NCBI RefSeq assembly: GCF_032062135.1
Contig: NC_092860.1
Span: forward strand, 67,638,236-67,702,235
Direction: 5' to 3'
DNA length: 64,000 bases
Source: Pyxicephalus adspersus
Taxonomy: Eukaryota; Chordata; Amphibia; Anura; Pyxicephalidae
Below are positions 38,376 to 50,943 of this stretch, piece by piece. The notes beneath the pieces are model-generated. The model was not told where the DNA came from and made no database searches. It worked only from the letters and a program-made list of their open reading frames with translations. The translations under genes were made by a program, and so were the position numbers. Each line of letters begins with the position of its first letter. Position 1 is the first letter of the stretch.

Positions 38376-38438
38376 ATTTCTGATACATACCATGCCTTAA
38401 TTGCTGCCTATAAACCCACAAGGCCTTCTCAGAGATGA
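38376..38438 (+). CDS. crlf1: Tentative last coding exon of crlf1
   Basis: A good acceptor (TATTTTACTTTCAG) precedes a phase-0 frame of 20 codons, ISDTYHALIAAYKPTRPSQR, ending in TGA at 38436-38438. The phase fits the preceding exon and the basic, Pro/Arg-rich end loosely resembles the basic C-terminus of mammalian CRLF1. With it the window encodes about 382 residues. Adding a signal-peptide exon of about 38 residues gives a length close to the roughly 420 of the human protein. I do not recognise the residues as conserved, so this is an inference from splice signal, phase and position. Confidence 0.45.
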   Translation: MSDTYHALIAAYKPTRPSQR

Positions 38439-38748
38439 ATACCCTACAATATACCTGCTTTTATAAGACCATAAAGACTTGTGTTACTGGTATGTTAGGC
38501 AGTTACACAATAACTCCTATTTATATAATGTCCTTTTCAGTGGTTAAAGGTGCCATCCCACGTAGTTGCTATGAAAACATAGTTTGGTGTGGAATTTAAA
38601 GAAACAATTTCCTTCCTCCATATTTGGAATTCTCTTTTTAAACACATTCAAAGTCGACATGCACAGTTCATTAGAATCATTGTGGATATAAGCATTTTTT
38701 TTTTAATTTGGAAACCCAAACTAAAAAAAAAAAAAAAAAAAAATACAG

Positions 38749-38754
38749 AATAAA
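38749..38754 (+). promoter_or_regulatory. Possible polyadenylation signal for crlf1
   Basis: This is the first AATAAA hexamer downstream of the tentative stop codon, 311 bases after it, in an AT-rich stretch following a run of about 20 A. Other hexamers occur further on, near 39019. No transcript evidence is available, so the assignment is weak. Confidence 0.25.
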
Positions 38755-40849
38755 GATACTTGTTTTAATGAAAAAAATACTTTTTTTATACTAGTTTTCA
38801 CAAAACCATTGTGGAATACCAAGAAAAATAGCATATTTCTCTAGCTCCATGGTCCCAACATTCCCAAATGCAACATAATTTAGAATTTACATAAATATAT
38901 ATAACCCTCTTAAGGAAACTTTCACATCTATTCTTAATGAGAATGTTTATGCAGACCAGTCTCAATGTGGTTCATGGAAAATATCAACTTTCTCAAGCAA
39001 ATGCATTTGAAACTCAAAAAATAAAATATTACACTTGAATAACCCTATTTACAATTTTCTTAGCATATTTTAAAATAACAATATTATTTTACAACAATAG
39101 ATAGTGGTGTACAGGTGCCAAAGGTATCCTATGATTTGAATCCATTAGTAACTTAATAAGCTGATATGAAAATAGAAATTTTTTTCAGGTTGGTAAATTA
39201 GAATGCAGGCCTAAACTGACAAAACAAAAAACACCAGGAGGTACTACTGTTTGAAAAAATAGACAAGCTTTTGCATCTGCAGGAGTAACATCAGTTCCAT
39301 CGCTGCAAAGCGACAGCTCAAGGTAAGTATGTGCCATAATCGGCAAGTTTATTTTGGATACTTACTGATTATGGCTTACCACATACCAATGAGTTTAGAT
39401 TTCTTTTAAACACATATTGCATAGGTTGTTAGAATTACATGAAAACATGTTGTATGAATCAATAACAATAATGACAAAGTCTAGTGAAAAACACTAAATA
39501 AAAATATTTCAGAAAACGTTAATGTGTTCAAATCTTACCTTCATGCAGTCATACGACCCCAGCCATCAGCCTCTACCAAAACATAAATGTGCCAAAAACA
39601 AAAAGATTTTTAGGGAGATGGCTTGAGATAAACAAGACAACATCAGCAAACCCAATAGGTTATTCAAAAATACTGGCATTTGCTTTCCATTGATAATAAG
39701 GATCAAAAATATCTGAGATAGACTATCTTCAAAGGGGCTAGATTGGGTTAATATTGAATTTTCCAAATTTCACATGCTTTCATAGGTAATGTTGGCAGCG
39801 GAAAGAAAAATTTTTTTTTGTCCAACAGGCTGTCAGTTGATTTAAATAGTTAGCTTAAAGCAGGCTTCAGGCTAATAGTTAAATACACAGAGATATATAC
39901 ACACACAAATGTTTATTTTTTTAGCAGAATTTGTTAATATAAAGTGCCTAATGATCCTTTTTACTTCATTTCAATACAAATAATGAATACATAACGATAT
40001 ACTATATGCTATGTCCATTACCAAATCCATTTAGTTTGCAAACGTTTCCGTGGCTGCCTTTCTAAAATGATATATTTTCTAAACCATTTATTCCTGTAAA
40101 AAAAGTGTTTTTTATGTACTTCGTTAAAAGGAGAAAATGTATACAGCATTTTACAAGCCATTCCCTGTTCAATATCTAATGTGTTTATATGTCTCTGGTG
40201 ATGTTATATTAAATGTTATAACAGAGTTCAGTAAACCCATTTTTTTTAAAACAAATCTATCTGAAAAGGATCTAGTTGCAGATGACAGTTACAAAAGCAA
40301 GAAAGTGGCCCCAGCTTTATTTCTAATTAAGAATGGTAAAACCCCTTCAATGATGTGTTTTCTGTACTCTGCATTTTCCAATGTGAAACTCACAGTACAA
40401 GACTACATTATTTAGGAATACTTGATATTTTTCAGTGGACTCAAAGGACAATTATTTCCTGTGATTAATGACATGTCTTATTTCATATGGCTAACTTACT
40501 AACCATGTCACACTTGCTTAGTGTCGCCTGGGAATCCACTGCTAAATGTATAATATAGATGGAGAGAGTGGAAATGGGGAATAAAATGAACACAAGTGCG
40601 GAGTATTGCAAGGCACAGATGGTAAAAACATGGTCAGTCAGCAAAAAAAAGAAAAAAAACTAAAAAAAAAAAAAACAATCAGGAAAACGTTTCAAATGGT
40701 CTGTGTGAACAGAATAATTTTGATCTGTGCACATCAGAAATATACATTGAGATTGGTTCCGGCACTTCCAAATGGAAGGCAAAACCAACTGTTAGAGCTT
40801 AGTAAAAGGGCAAATAAGGCTTTATAATGTCCCAGCTTATTATATAAGG

Positions 40850-42240
40850 GTGGGTTTTTGAGCAGACATTTTCAGTTTATTTTGGAGCTGCTCAGTGAGA
40901 GTTTATAGTCTGTATGCTCTTGCTATAGTTGATATAGTTATTGCTGTTGCTATAGGTATTGTGTGTAATAATGTACTATAAAACTATGATTGCAGTGTTT
41001 TGGACTAAATACTCTTGTGTACCCTTCCCTCTATTTTCACAGTTCAATAACAAAGAGTACTTTTTATGACTATCTTTTTGTGTGTGTGTCAATCCTATTG
41101 GCATAGCTGCCAATAGATAGAAATCCTCTCACTAAAAATGTCAGACAAGCCTAAAGTAAGAGGTAGAGGTTCCGCACATGGAGTTAGCAGGGGGTTGCTG
41201 GTTCAGCAGGACAAATTATTGATTGTACTGGGCCATTAAAAGGAAGGCCATGCCTGTCTGTCTTAGGGTGAATGTGCTATAAAGCCATAGCATGTGCAGT
41301 GGGTTGTTGTGTGGCTGATAATGCATTCCTCTACCTCTTCCTCCTAGTTTTATGGAATCCAGTTGTTTGCAACTTCTGCTAATGTGCCTTCTTCCTCCTG
41401 CCTCTTTCTGCCATTAAAGCCCACAAAGTGGCAATAAAGTGTCAGTGGAATTATTTGATCAATTGCAATCACTGACCTACCACAGAAAGGTGATTATGGT
41501 TACACACAAGCATCCCTGGCTGTCCTTCATCAGGAAAAATGCAAACACATGCCTTGCCTAAGACATGTCTTTAACCTTGTAGAACAGTATTCTGTTATGA
41601 AATACCCTGGTTTATAGAAGGTCAGAAGGGTTTGTTGCCATGTTAGGCAGCTATACCTAACAAGTGTTCACCTGGCAGGAAGGCTAAAACAATAAATGTG
41701 ACACTTGTGACACCCTAACATTGGCCATACTACAAAGCCATAAATAACTGCCATTGTGATAATAGTGCAAGTATAGGCTCTAGGGAACTGGGGTTCTTTT
41801 CACTGTATTATTGGCTCATTATTTGAAGGGAAAAATAAGCCACAATGAAGCAGAGATTACTGGTAAAATCCCTTATGTGTTCTAACTGGAGAAACACCAT
41901 GTAGACCAATATACTAGGCGCTGTAAGCCAACAGGATGCTTTGCTTACTGCCTCCTTGTGAGGCAAAAGCAGCTGAAGGCAGAGAAAATATTAGAAATGC
42001 AGTACATTAGGGAGGTACTTTTAAAAACAAACCACATGCAGGCAGTGGGTGAACCACATGATTATTTACTATATTGGACTACTATAATGACTACAAAAAC
42101 CCTGCTACTGATGCTACAGAATAAACATTTGGGTGACACCCACATGGAAAAAAAAGTATTCCTGACACCACAACCAGCAACTTTTTCTGACATAATATAT
42201 ATCAGTATTATTATCAATATGAGGTTAAGCACTGTTTAAA
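40850..42240 (+). mobile_element. Possible decayed transposon with a short leader and coding start
   Basis: TATTATATAAGGGTGG (TATA-like) at about 40841-40856 is followed by an ATG at about 41138 opening MSDKPKVRGRGSAHGVSRG, which meets stops soon after. Later parts suggest Ser-rich coding remnants (about 41325-41400) and a frame at 41958-42239. The start resembles the basic Gly/Arg-rich N-termini I have seen in repeat-encoded proteins, but I cannot assign a superfamily. Confidence 0.3.
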
Positions 42241-43399
42241 GACTTGTTTTTAAGACTAAGCCTTCTTATCCATTTCTTTTGACAGCAGCCCAACCTGTGT
42301 TAAGCCCTCATAGTAATTTAAATTCAAAGCTAAAAGATTCAAAAATTTAACCTCTCAGTCTTTGTAAAAGACTTGTTGAGAATTACACTTGACTAAGATA
42401 ATGTGAACAAAAATGCATTTAAAGTAATACTGTTGCATACCCAAAATAACACATCTGTGATTGATGTGTTCTTCTAAATAAAATTATACTTTTACAAGTA
42501 AACAATCAAAGCTTGCATACAGTTAATTTATCTATCATTTTTTCTTAAATCACATGGCATATATTAACCTTTGTCCCTGGGTCCTTTATTGCAGAACCAA
42601 ACCCTGTGTTTGCTCACCTGACCCTGATCTATTGCAGTGGCCATTTTCTTTCTTCTTATTTTCCTTGTTCAGATCTTTGACCATCTTGATTGGCCTGACA
42701 TGGATAATGTAATTCATGCACATGTGGGAGTCCAGTCTATAGCCATGCTAAGAAGATGTGATATTAAACAGTACATTTTTTGCCTCATAAAGGACTTCCA
42801 AACAATAATGGAAGGATTTTGTTCTATTCAGCAATAAAAGGAACTGTTATTCCTTTAAAAGTGTTAACTCGGATACCATGAACCTTTTAGAGCTAAAGTC
42901 ATCTGACAACAGAAAGTCACATTTGAATTTATTGGGCATCAGGGAGAAAACTTTGGAAGAGAGTAAGGATGTAATGCCAGGAATGGAAGTCACAGCTGGT
43001 CCAGACTGGCTCATTTTAAATAAATGAATTAATCTTAATTCCTTAGACAGGAAACAGACTTAAATAATATTAACAAGCTTTCACAGCCTAAATGTTTGTT
43101 TATTTGCTAAATGAAGAAAATCCAATATGATTACTAAAAAAGATTTAAAAGATACTGAAGTGCTCACCTTTACTGGGGTGAAGTCCTTTGCCTATTTGTA
43201 GGAACATTGGTCCCTCCACGATAATAAATATTTTGGTTACTGGCAAATCAGACACTTTTTGCTGTCATGACTTGGTAATAATAGCTCAGGCTGTCCTCTC
43301 CTATTGACTGCTTTTGAATCATGCTGTCTACGTAATTTATCGGCGGGGTTGGTGTCCCTACTTTATGCACTTATGGTATGGCTGGTACCCAGAAGCTGT

Positions 43400-43930
43400 C
43401 TTAATGTGAAGAAATTGTAGGCGGAGCTGGGTGTCACCTGGTCTTCGGAGGAATGGAGTGAGATCTGGCTGGCAGAGGCTAAGTGCTTCCCTAATGTACT
43501 TGTGCAAGAAAACACTTACAAGCTAATGCTTCGATAGTACATGACACCAGAGAGGACAGCTAAGTTTATTCCTGTGAGCTCTCCCAGGTGTTTCAGGGGA
43601 TGTGGAGCTATAGGCTTGCTTCTACATATATGGTGGGATTGCACTACAGTTAAGCACCTCTGGATCTGGGTCTACAACCACTTGAGAACAGTACTGCAGG
43701 TTAATTGAGAAATGACCCATGGGAGGCCCTTTTACATAGACCTATCCATACTCTACCCAGGCATCCCTTTAAATTGGCCTCCCTTGTTTTTTTGGCCGCG
43801 AGAGGATAGCAGCGGCCTGGAAGAAACCTTTATTAAGTTTTGTGGCAGTAATATCCAGGCTCATGGATACCAACATCCTGGAAAGAATGAGTGCTATAAC
43901 GAGAGGCTCCCTTCCTAGGTATGTTTGCCA
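43400..43930 (+). pseudogene. L1 (LINE-1) ORF2 C-terminal fragment
   Basis: The frame shows EEWSEIWLAEAKCFPNVLVQ, then YKLMLR, a TAG stop where L1 has Trp, then YMTPERTAKFIPVSSPRCFRG. The Cys-rich motif has the spacing CX3CX7HX4C (CFRGC...H...C), the hallmark of the L1 ORF2 C-terminus. After a frameshift near 43800, blocks such as FIKF and VISRLMDTNILERMSAI match the end of frog L1 ORF2. The element is 5'-truncated and broken. Confidence 0.85.
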
Positions 43931-45094
43931 TGGCTGGATCATCATAGTTTGCCAGACCTTGATTCTAGGTTATTACACCTATGAATATTGGATTAGCTGG
44001 ATAAGCCTATGTTCATATTTGACATGGGACCCATACCCACCTTTCCCTGGTTTTTCCTTTGTCCGTTTCCTACACCCATTCCCTTGTTTTTTCATTTTTT
44101 CTCCCTTTTTAAATGATGTTACACAATTTATTGGCTTGCTCATAATACATTTAAGGTGTTTTCATTTGATAACATGTTTTGGCTGTCTGTACCAGTATAT
44201 TATTCTTTGTTCGTGTTTGATTTTGTGTCTCCCACAAACGTTCTGTAAACTCCAGTGCCATTTTCAAAGATAGTATCACTAACATGTTTACACCAATACT
44301 TAGTGTTCTGCAATTTTCATTTCGTGTGCACGTCAGATGAGATATAAGTTTGTTCCCTTCCCAACTTAGTCCTTCCAACTTACAATGTCTATGTTTTCTA
44401 CAAACCATAGGATTTTGGTGCGGAATTACACGAGCAGACACGGTCCTAAATTTTGAATCAGTAATAATTTCAGTATTCACCAACAGCAACAGTTTAATCT
44501 AATTAAGAATTTATCTGGAGTGGCTGCAAAAGCTGGGTGGTCTGGGGGGGGGGGGCATCAAATAACAAGCAATCACAAATGAGACAAATTGAAAAGCATA
44601 GACACTTAATAGCATTGGCATTGGCCTGAAAATGTAAGTCTTGTTTAAAGATACTGAAAGTTGACAGCTGGAACCTGTTATTAGATATCTATTGGGGAAT
44701 CTAAAGTGTGCCTGACCTTAGGATCTGTAGCAGATGGTCATCTGGCTGGGACGACCAATATAAATGTGCATATAACTTGCTAATTTTACTACTTTGTTCA
44801 CATTTAATTTTTTGCAACAATTTAAATGTTTTACTTTGTCATGTGATAGCTGCTATGGCATATCTATGGGAACTATTAGAACCTGGTAGAACATCAAATG
44901 ATCATTTAAAGAGGATAGACATAGTTTAAAACAGGGGCTTGATATGCAAAAAAAAAAACATGCCCAACAACCAAAGTGCATTTATCATATGTAGTTGCTC
45001 TGTACAGACAATGCTTGCAGAGGTGTGTTGAAATAACTTATACATTTTGTTTGCTATGCAGTTTACTTTAAGGGGGTCTATTTAAAAGCAGTGA

Positions 45095-45190
45095 ATCTGA
45101 AATTTACTGAAACATTCTCTGGTGGAGAATCAATCACTGCCATTGAAAACAAATGGACCTAAAAGGTTCTCCACCAAAGAGTGTTTTAAT
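45095..45190. mobile_element. Short palindromic MITE
   Basis: AAACATTCTCTGGTGGAGAA is mirrored by GGTTCTCCACCAAAGAGTGT about 60 bases later. Flanks include TCTATTTAAAAGCAGTGAAT, which may be part of the element. This is a different family from M1. Confidence 0.5.
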
Positions 45191-46277
45191 GACCATCAAT
45201 GACTGTCACTGGTTTATAAATAGAGTAACAAAGAGTCAAAACATTAAACAGCAAAGTACTTATATATCTAGACTAAAAACAGAATTTTCTCTACTGTTTT
45301 ACTGTATTACACGTGTTGGCTATTTTGGATGCCCTTTTTAGATAGGAAACAATACATTATAAAGTGACCACTATTATCACTAAAAGTTCATGTAAAAAAA
45401 AATCACTTAAAGTACAAAAGCCATATTGCATTTTTCCAGTGTTAACACAAGACTGTACTGAGTATCACTGAAAATTTTTAATTACAAGTATATATCTGTA
45501 TTTACAAGTATATCAAGAATTAAATGCTAACCACCAAAATACTGTACCAAAATAACCACCACCACGAAAAAGTCCTCACGTTTAAAACTGAAAAAGTGCC
45601 TTGAAGATGTTTTCTATACTTTCAGGTTCTACCAGGTGATAAGTTATAGCATCTTATTTTAGCCGGGCAGGAGGACACAAAAGAAGCGGAGCTGAGGACT
45701 TTATGCAAAACACCAGCAAAACTTGAGCATCGCTTTGAAGAAGACTTTTGAGTTCGACTTTTGAGATCACGATGGTGAGCTTTGCTGTCCCAAGAAAAAC
45801 GAGTTCAAGAGAGATGAAGTTATGTGTTTTCAATTCAGTGTACGTCACATCCCCCTCCAGAAACCACGGATTGAAGGTGACCAAACAGTCTTGCAGAAGA
45901 CTGTTTTTTACAGAACTGTGTGTTTTGAATGCCTAATTTGTAAAACTATTGTAATGCTTATTTAAATTTTGTAAATGTTGGCTGTTTTTACTGCTTACAG
46001 AAATTTTACTTTTTTATGATTTTTATTTTGTATGGTTACATTTTCTTTTTATCTGTGTTTGTTTTTATATGAATCCAAATGTCAACAATAATTAAAATGA
46101 TATTTTGTTCAAACTATCTTAAAAAAAGACAAAGTTGTCCATTCAATATCTTTGTTGCTATGAGGAGAACTGCTGTTTTTGTACAGTGACTGGTATTACT
46201 TGTGACAGGAACTGAGGATTGAGTTCCAAATTGGGCCACAGAAAGCCAAAAAAAGATTTTATTAGGCTTTTTCTTCC

Positions 46278-46305
46278 AATAAAAAAAAAAAAAAAAAAAA
46301 AAAAA
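46278..46305. repeat. Poly(A) run
   Basis: About 28 A on the + strand. No retroposon body was identified beside it. Confidence 0.9.
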
Positions 46306-46384
46306 TTTCATGTATAGCAAAATAAATGTAGGTCCCTTAATTGGCAAAATTATCAATAGATTGCCAAATCCCTAGAATAACATA

Positions 46385-47897
46385 TTTCACCAAACAACAG
46401 AGAAATACCTTTCTTGACCATCTGGATAAAGAAGGAATTAAAAAGTAGGGAGTTCCTGCCAAATTTATGTTGAAAAATACTAAATTGTATTCAATATCAT
46501 TACAAAAATATTTCAAAAACAGACAAATTTAAAAAAAAAAAAAAACAATAAACATAGTCCGACACCATACAACAGCACATCTAAATAAATTGGTAATTGG
46601 ATATCAAAGTTTCCCAACACAATTTGCGGATGAAACTGCTTCTTCAAAGATAGAGAGCAAAATACCTGGTTGAATGAAGAAAACATAAGAACATCAAGTC
46701 AATATCCCTGACTCTACATGAGTAAAACATATGCTGTTTACCCTTAATGATGATCAAACATACATGTGCCAAGATCAGTCTCAAAAACATGATGAACATC
46801 AGCAGTGTAAACAAAGATATTGTTAAGACTAATTCCAAAACCACCTTTAAAAAATAACATACCATAGACTGTATTAACATTTCTTATTTTAAAAAGTGTC
46901 TCATTTAGGGTTATTTATCAAGACAAAGAAGAGTTATATAATGCTCTGTGGATCAAGGGTAGATTTTGCAAAAGGGGACTTCAAATTTACAATAAATTCA
47001 GTCAATAAACAAATAATTGTTGAACAAAAAGTAACAATCTAAAGTAAAAATTACACTATTGAAATCCATGGTATCGAAAGAATTTATTTTACCCCATTCA
47101 TTATAAGGCAACAAATCCACTGAAAGCAATATGGCTTTCTAGATGTGTCTCAGAGCTTTGTTCAGCTCAATACTACACCGGCGTTCATCCATCACTGACA
47201 GGCATGCCATGTAGAAATGGCATTACATGCACTCTCCCCATCCCTTGATACTTCAGCCTACCCCACCCCGATCAGAGCCTTCGCATCATAGGAACACAAA
47301 CCCCGGAGCAGAAGGAAAACACACATAACAAGCTGAAAAGTCGTTGAAGGTGCACATTCATGGTGTCAGTTTTTTCTGAGATAGCGGCTGTCTCGTTAAA
47401 GGAGTCAAAGAATACCAAAAAAGAAAAGTACGGGACTTTTAAGGCACTGCCTAAACAACTTTTATTTATAATTTACATTAAAAGTTCTTATAAAATCATA
47501 CCTAGCATCAAACAATACCAAAAATCTTAAAATGATTGTATCCAGTCTCACATATACATAGAGTTTGACACATTTCGTGGATTCTCTCTGTTTTTTCAGG
47601 AGTCAAATGTAAGATAATGAATACTTTGTTAGTACAAAATTACATTGAATACTTGTACCTCCTCCACAGTCCTTCAAAATTAGGACGCACGTGGGAAGAT
47701 CAGGCCAAACTCAAACCATACATTGTTTTAAAGGACTTCAATTTGTCCAAATAGTGTTTGTGATGCTTTGCAATATGTTACAAACAACCTGGATACAGAA
47801 TATCAACAGTATAATTGTGTGTAGTATATTTGGATACATAACAAATTGATATTATTATACCCGGAACATAACACATATTATAATATGGTAAGACCAA

Positions 47898-47947
<50 letters not shown>

Positions 47948-48420
47948 GTCTGCTTTTGTTGCTGACAACCATCCAAAGTTTTTTATATTGATCTTGGTAT
48001 GCTTCAGCACATGTATGGTTGATCATCAAAAAGGGTAAATGGAATTTATTCTACTCAAGTGTGATCCTAGAGTTAGGTGTTGACATGATATTTACTTGAT
48101 GGGCTTATGCTTTCTTTAACCAGCTACCTGGTGGATCAACCAGTTGTTTTGCTATCAATTCCCTAAAGAAGCAATTTACTCAGCAAAACGTGTTGGAAAA
48201 CTTTGATATCCAATTACTAATTTATTCAGATGTGTTGTTGTATGGTGCCAAAATATGTTTAAAGGTGGCATTCTTTTTTCATTTGTCTGTTTTGGAAATG
48301 TTTTTGAGATGATGTTGAATATTTTTTTTTTAAATATATATTTGCCAGGAATTCCCTACTTTTTAATTCCTTCTTTGTCCAGATGGTCAAGAAAGGTATT
48401 TCTGTGTTGTTTGATTAAAA
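46385..48420. mobile_element. Large inverted-repeat element (about 260-bp arms)
   Basis: The left arm (about 46385-46655) and right arm (about 48155-48420) are inverse copies. GGTAATTGGATATCAAAG on the left matches CTTTGATATCCAATTACT on the right, and CCTTTCTTGACCATCTGGAT matches CCAGATGGTCAAGAAAGG. Each arm contains a degraded CGTTTTGC...GAAGC core. The interior has a second such core near 47570 (ACACATTTCGTGG...TTTTTTCAGG) and a TA microsatellite at 47900. No transposase was seen. Confidence 0.75.
47900..47943. repeat. (AT)n microsatellite
   Basis: About 22 units inside the inverted-repeat element. Confidence 0.95.
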
Positions 48421-49699
48421 AAACTTTTGAAGTATGGTATAGTTTATCAGTGGCTGGAATTCTAATTCTTTCATGTTGTTGGAATTTTGAACAAGTATGG
48501 ATTGCTGCTTAGTTTTTGTCTTGGTAACAATTCGCTGGATCAAATAGAGAGTTTACATGCTTCACAGGGAAACAGCAATGAAAACTTAACTATGGTTCTA
48601 ATCTTTCTCACAATCTTAAAACTCACAAAAAAGTGTTGGCTAATAAAACACTTTAAATTATACATATGGTAACCTGGAAGATTTTTCAAACTTTTTAGGT
48701 GTACCAGTGTGCACTGGCCTATCCTATTGCACTAAACATTATCAGCATTAACAGTTTTTTTTTAGGATGGGCTATGTAGGTTTATCAAACTAAACTCATC
48801 ATTGTACTGTGCCCAAACATTCTAACATATGCTGTAGCCTTTCACTTTTTTTTTATTTGTTTTATGTTGTCAGTTGTGCATGCATTTGCTCCTCTACCAT
48901 TACAAGGACGAAATAATTCACTAAAATTTACTTTCACAGGTTTGCCTGTTTGCATTTTATTATATTATATTGACTTTCATTTAACATTTTTATTTTATAC
49001 CATAAAGAAAAGAATGTCATCTTATATCATATACCAGCAAATATATACCATCTTGTTATTGGTAAATGAATATGGTTTTACGTGTGTTTCAGCTGTAACA
49101 TGTGAAAAGCAAATGCATGCAAAATCATGATCATTGATAATTAATCATGATAATTAATTACTAATCATAACCAAAATTACATAATGGTGGTTAGTGATTT
49201 AAAAGCAGTCAAGCCTTCAAAGAATACCATGTTTTTGGCATTTTGAGGTCCTGTTAAGTAGCATGTGTATTGTGGATCTTTCCATAATGTTATGTTGCTA
49301 AAAACAAACCAGTTTGATTCAGATATCCCTTGCTGGCATCAGACAGACAACAAACGAAAAGGCTGGCTGATATACAGGGAAACTCTTGCTAAGCCATGAC
49401 TCACATATGTAGAAAAGTCATAACAATTATCTACTGGTATTAATTTCCAAAACACAGCTGCCAATATAATGCCTAAAATGTGTTTATATTTCTACTATAG
49501 ATACAGCAGCTATCCTATTACTATGCCTGCATAATCATATTTCCTGGAAAAGTGTGTTGGGGTGGTATGTTCTTTTGCATGTTCTCACCTTATAAATATT
49601 AGGCTTACTGTAGACAGCCAGTTATTGCTATTACACATAATAATTTAGTATGGAAGAAAAACCTGAAGGCGTGCTTTTTTTCAGTCGGAAGCAACTCTG

Positions 49700-50070
49700 C
49701 TCTTCACGTGCTTCTGAGGTTGGTTTCCTTTCTGCTGGAGCCAAAAAGGGGATGATTACACAGAATGGCAGCTCCTTCTAGGTGAATAATGAAGTCTGTA
49801 GAGCCTGTCAACACGAAACACACCTTCCTAGCACGAGCTGTGTTAATTGCTGTAATCAAGGTCTCCCCTCCTTCAGGCAAGTTCTACCCATTTTATTAAT
49901 AATCATAAATTATGTCTCCATGGTTTTGCTTGCACATCTATGGCAACAGAGTGATTAACTTCAGGTGTGTAAAACAGAGAAAGGAGCCTGGTTTCCAAAG
50001 TGAATTGTGTATTTCTCACAATATTCTTTCTTGCATCCTGGCTCCAAGCAACGCCAGTTATGAGGATCAA
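49700..50070. other. Candidate conserved non-coding element
   Basis: Unlike its surroundings, this stretch has no repeat structure, balanced composition and dense homeodomain-like sites (GTGTTAATTGCTGTAATC, TTATTAATAATCATAAATTA, GAGTGATTAACTTC). No open frame spans it. It reads like a vertebrate enhancer or conserved non-coding sequence; this is an impression, not an alignment. Confidence 0.3.
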
Positions 50071-50640
50071 TGAGCAAGAGGTTAAGTAAAATAAAATAGT
50101 AGAAATGTTTACATAAAAGCTAAATATACCTAAAGCTAAATTTCAGATATAAAAATACACTAGTTAATTCAGTTTTGTTTCCATTTGAAAATAATTACAT
50201 GTATTTTAAAGTTTAACTGGTGTAGGTGTTCCCTTTGCACTTGAACTAGGAGGCAGAAGGGAAGAATTAGAAAGTCAATAAAATGTTCTAAATGCAATTG
50301 TGCTGACAGGAGCAGAAAGCAGAGAGGTCACCTCATCAGTCTGCAACTGTTTCTTAACTATTTAGTGTATTATCTGCTTCAGGGTTCAAAATGTTGTGCA
50401 TTCAGAGATGCTCCTCTGCATACCTAAGGTATAACAAATAGTTACTTGAGTTACTGTTGCCCGTTATTCTATCAGCTTGAACCAGTCTGGTCATTGTCTT
50501 CTGACCTCTAGCTTCAACCAGGCATTTTCAACAAAAGAATTGATTAGTCACAAATAGGAATTTGTTGTACAATGGTTTTAACTAAAAGAAAGGCTGTATA
50601 GGCCTGCCATGGGTAAAGTTGTATATATATGGGTAAAGTT

Positions 50641-50943
50641 ATTTGGAGTGTACAGACATAAAGGGACTTTAAAGGCATCTCATAAAATCCTTATCACATT
50701 TATTTCTCATAGTTAAAAAGTAACATTAAAATACAATTTAGCATCAAAGAAGAACAATTGCAACAACCATATATTTAGTATCCTTGTACTGCATTATACA
50801 TAGATGAGTATAACAATATCCTAAAGGTGTATCATATTCTCACAGGTTTTATCATGTATTGACACGTTTCGCAGTCAGAAACTGCTTCATCAGGGATTTT
50901 ATGAGATGCCTTTAAAGTCCCTTTATGTCTGTACACTCCAAAT
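50641..50943. mobile_element. Inverted-repeat element with perfect 50-bp arms
   Basis: The left arm (50641-50690) begins ATTTGGAGTGTACAGACATA and ends CTCATAAAATCC. The right arm (50894-50943) is its exact reverse complement. The interior includes TGACACGTTTCGCAGTCAGA followed by AACTGCTTCATCAGGG beside the right arm. It is 303 bp with no coding capacity. Perfect arms suggest a recent element or gene conversion. Confidence 0.85.

Noticed and set aside
40137..40415. 92-codon + strand frame
   Set aside because: AT-rich, no domain, signal or splice context recognised; length is within chance for this region.
43842..44273. 143-codon + strand frame, one of the longest in the window
   Set aside because: Its start is the frameshifted tail of L1 ORF2 and the rest is flanking sequence; it is not a gene.
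45654..45936. Small frames on both strands around 45.7-45.9 kb, followed by a UTR-like AT-rich stretch
   Set aside because: This stretch is locally GC-richer and looked like a retrocopy, but I recognised no protein and saw no poly(A) tail or target duplication at its end.
47778..48029. Frame with a long Ile-Tyr repeat
   Set aside because: It is translated (TA)n microsatellite.
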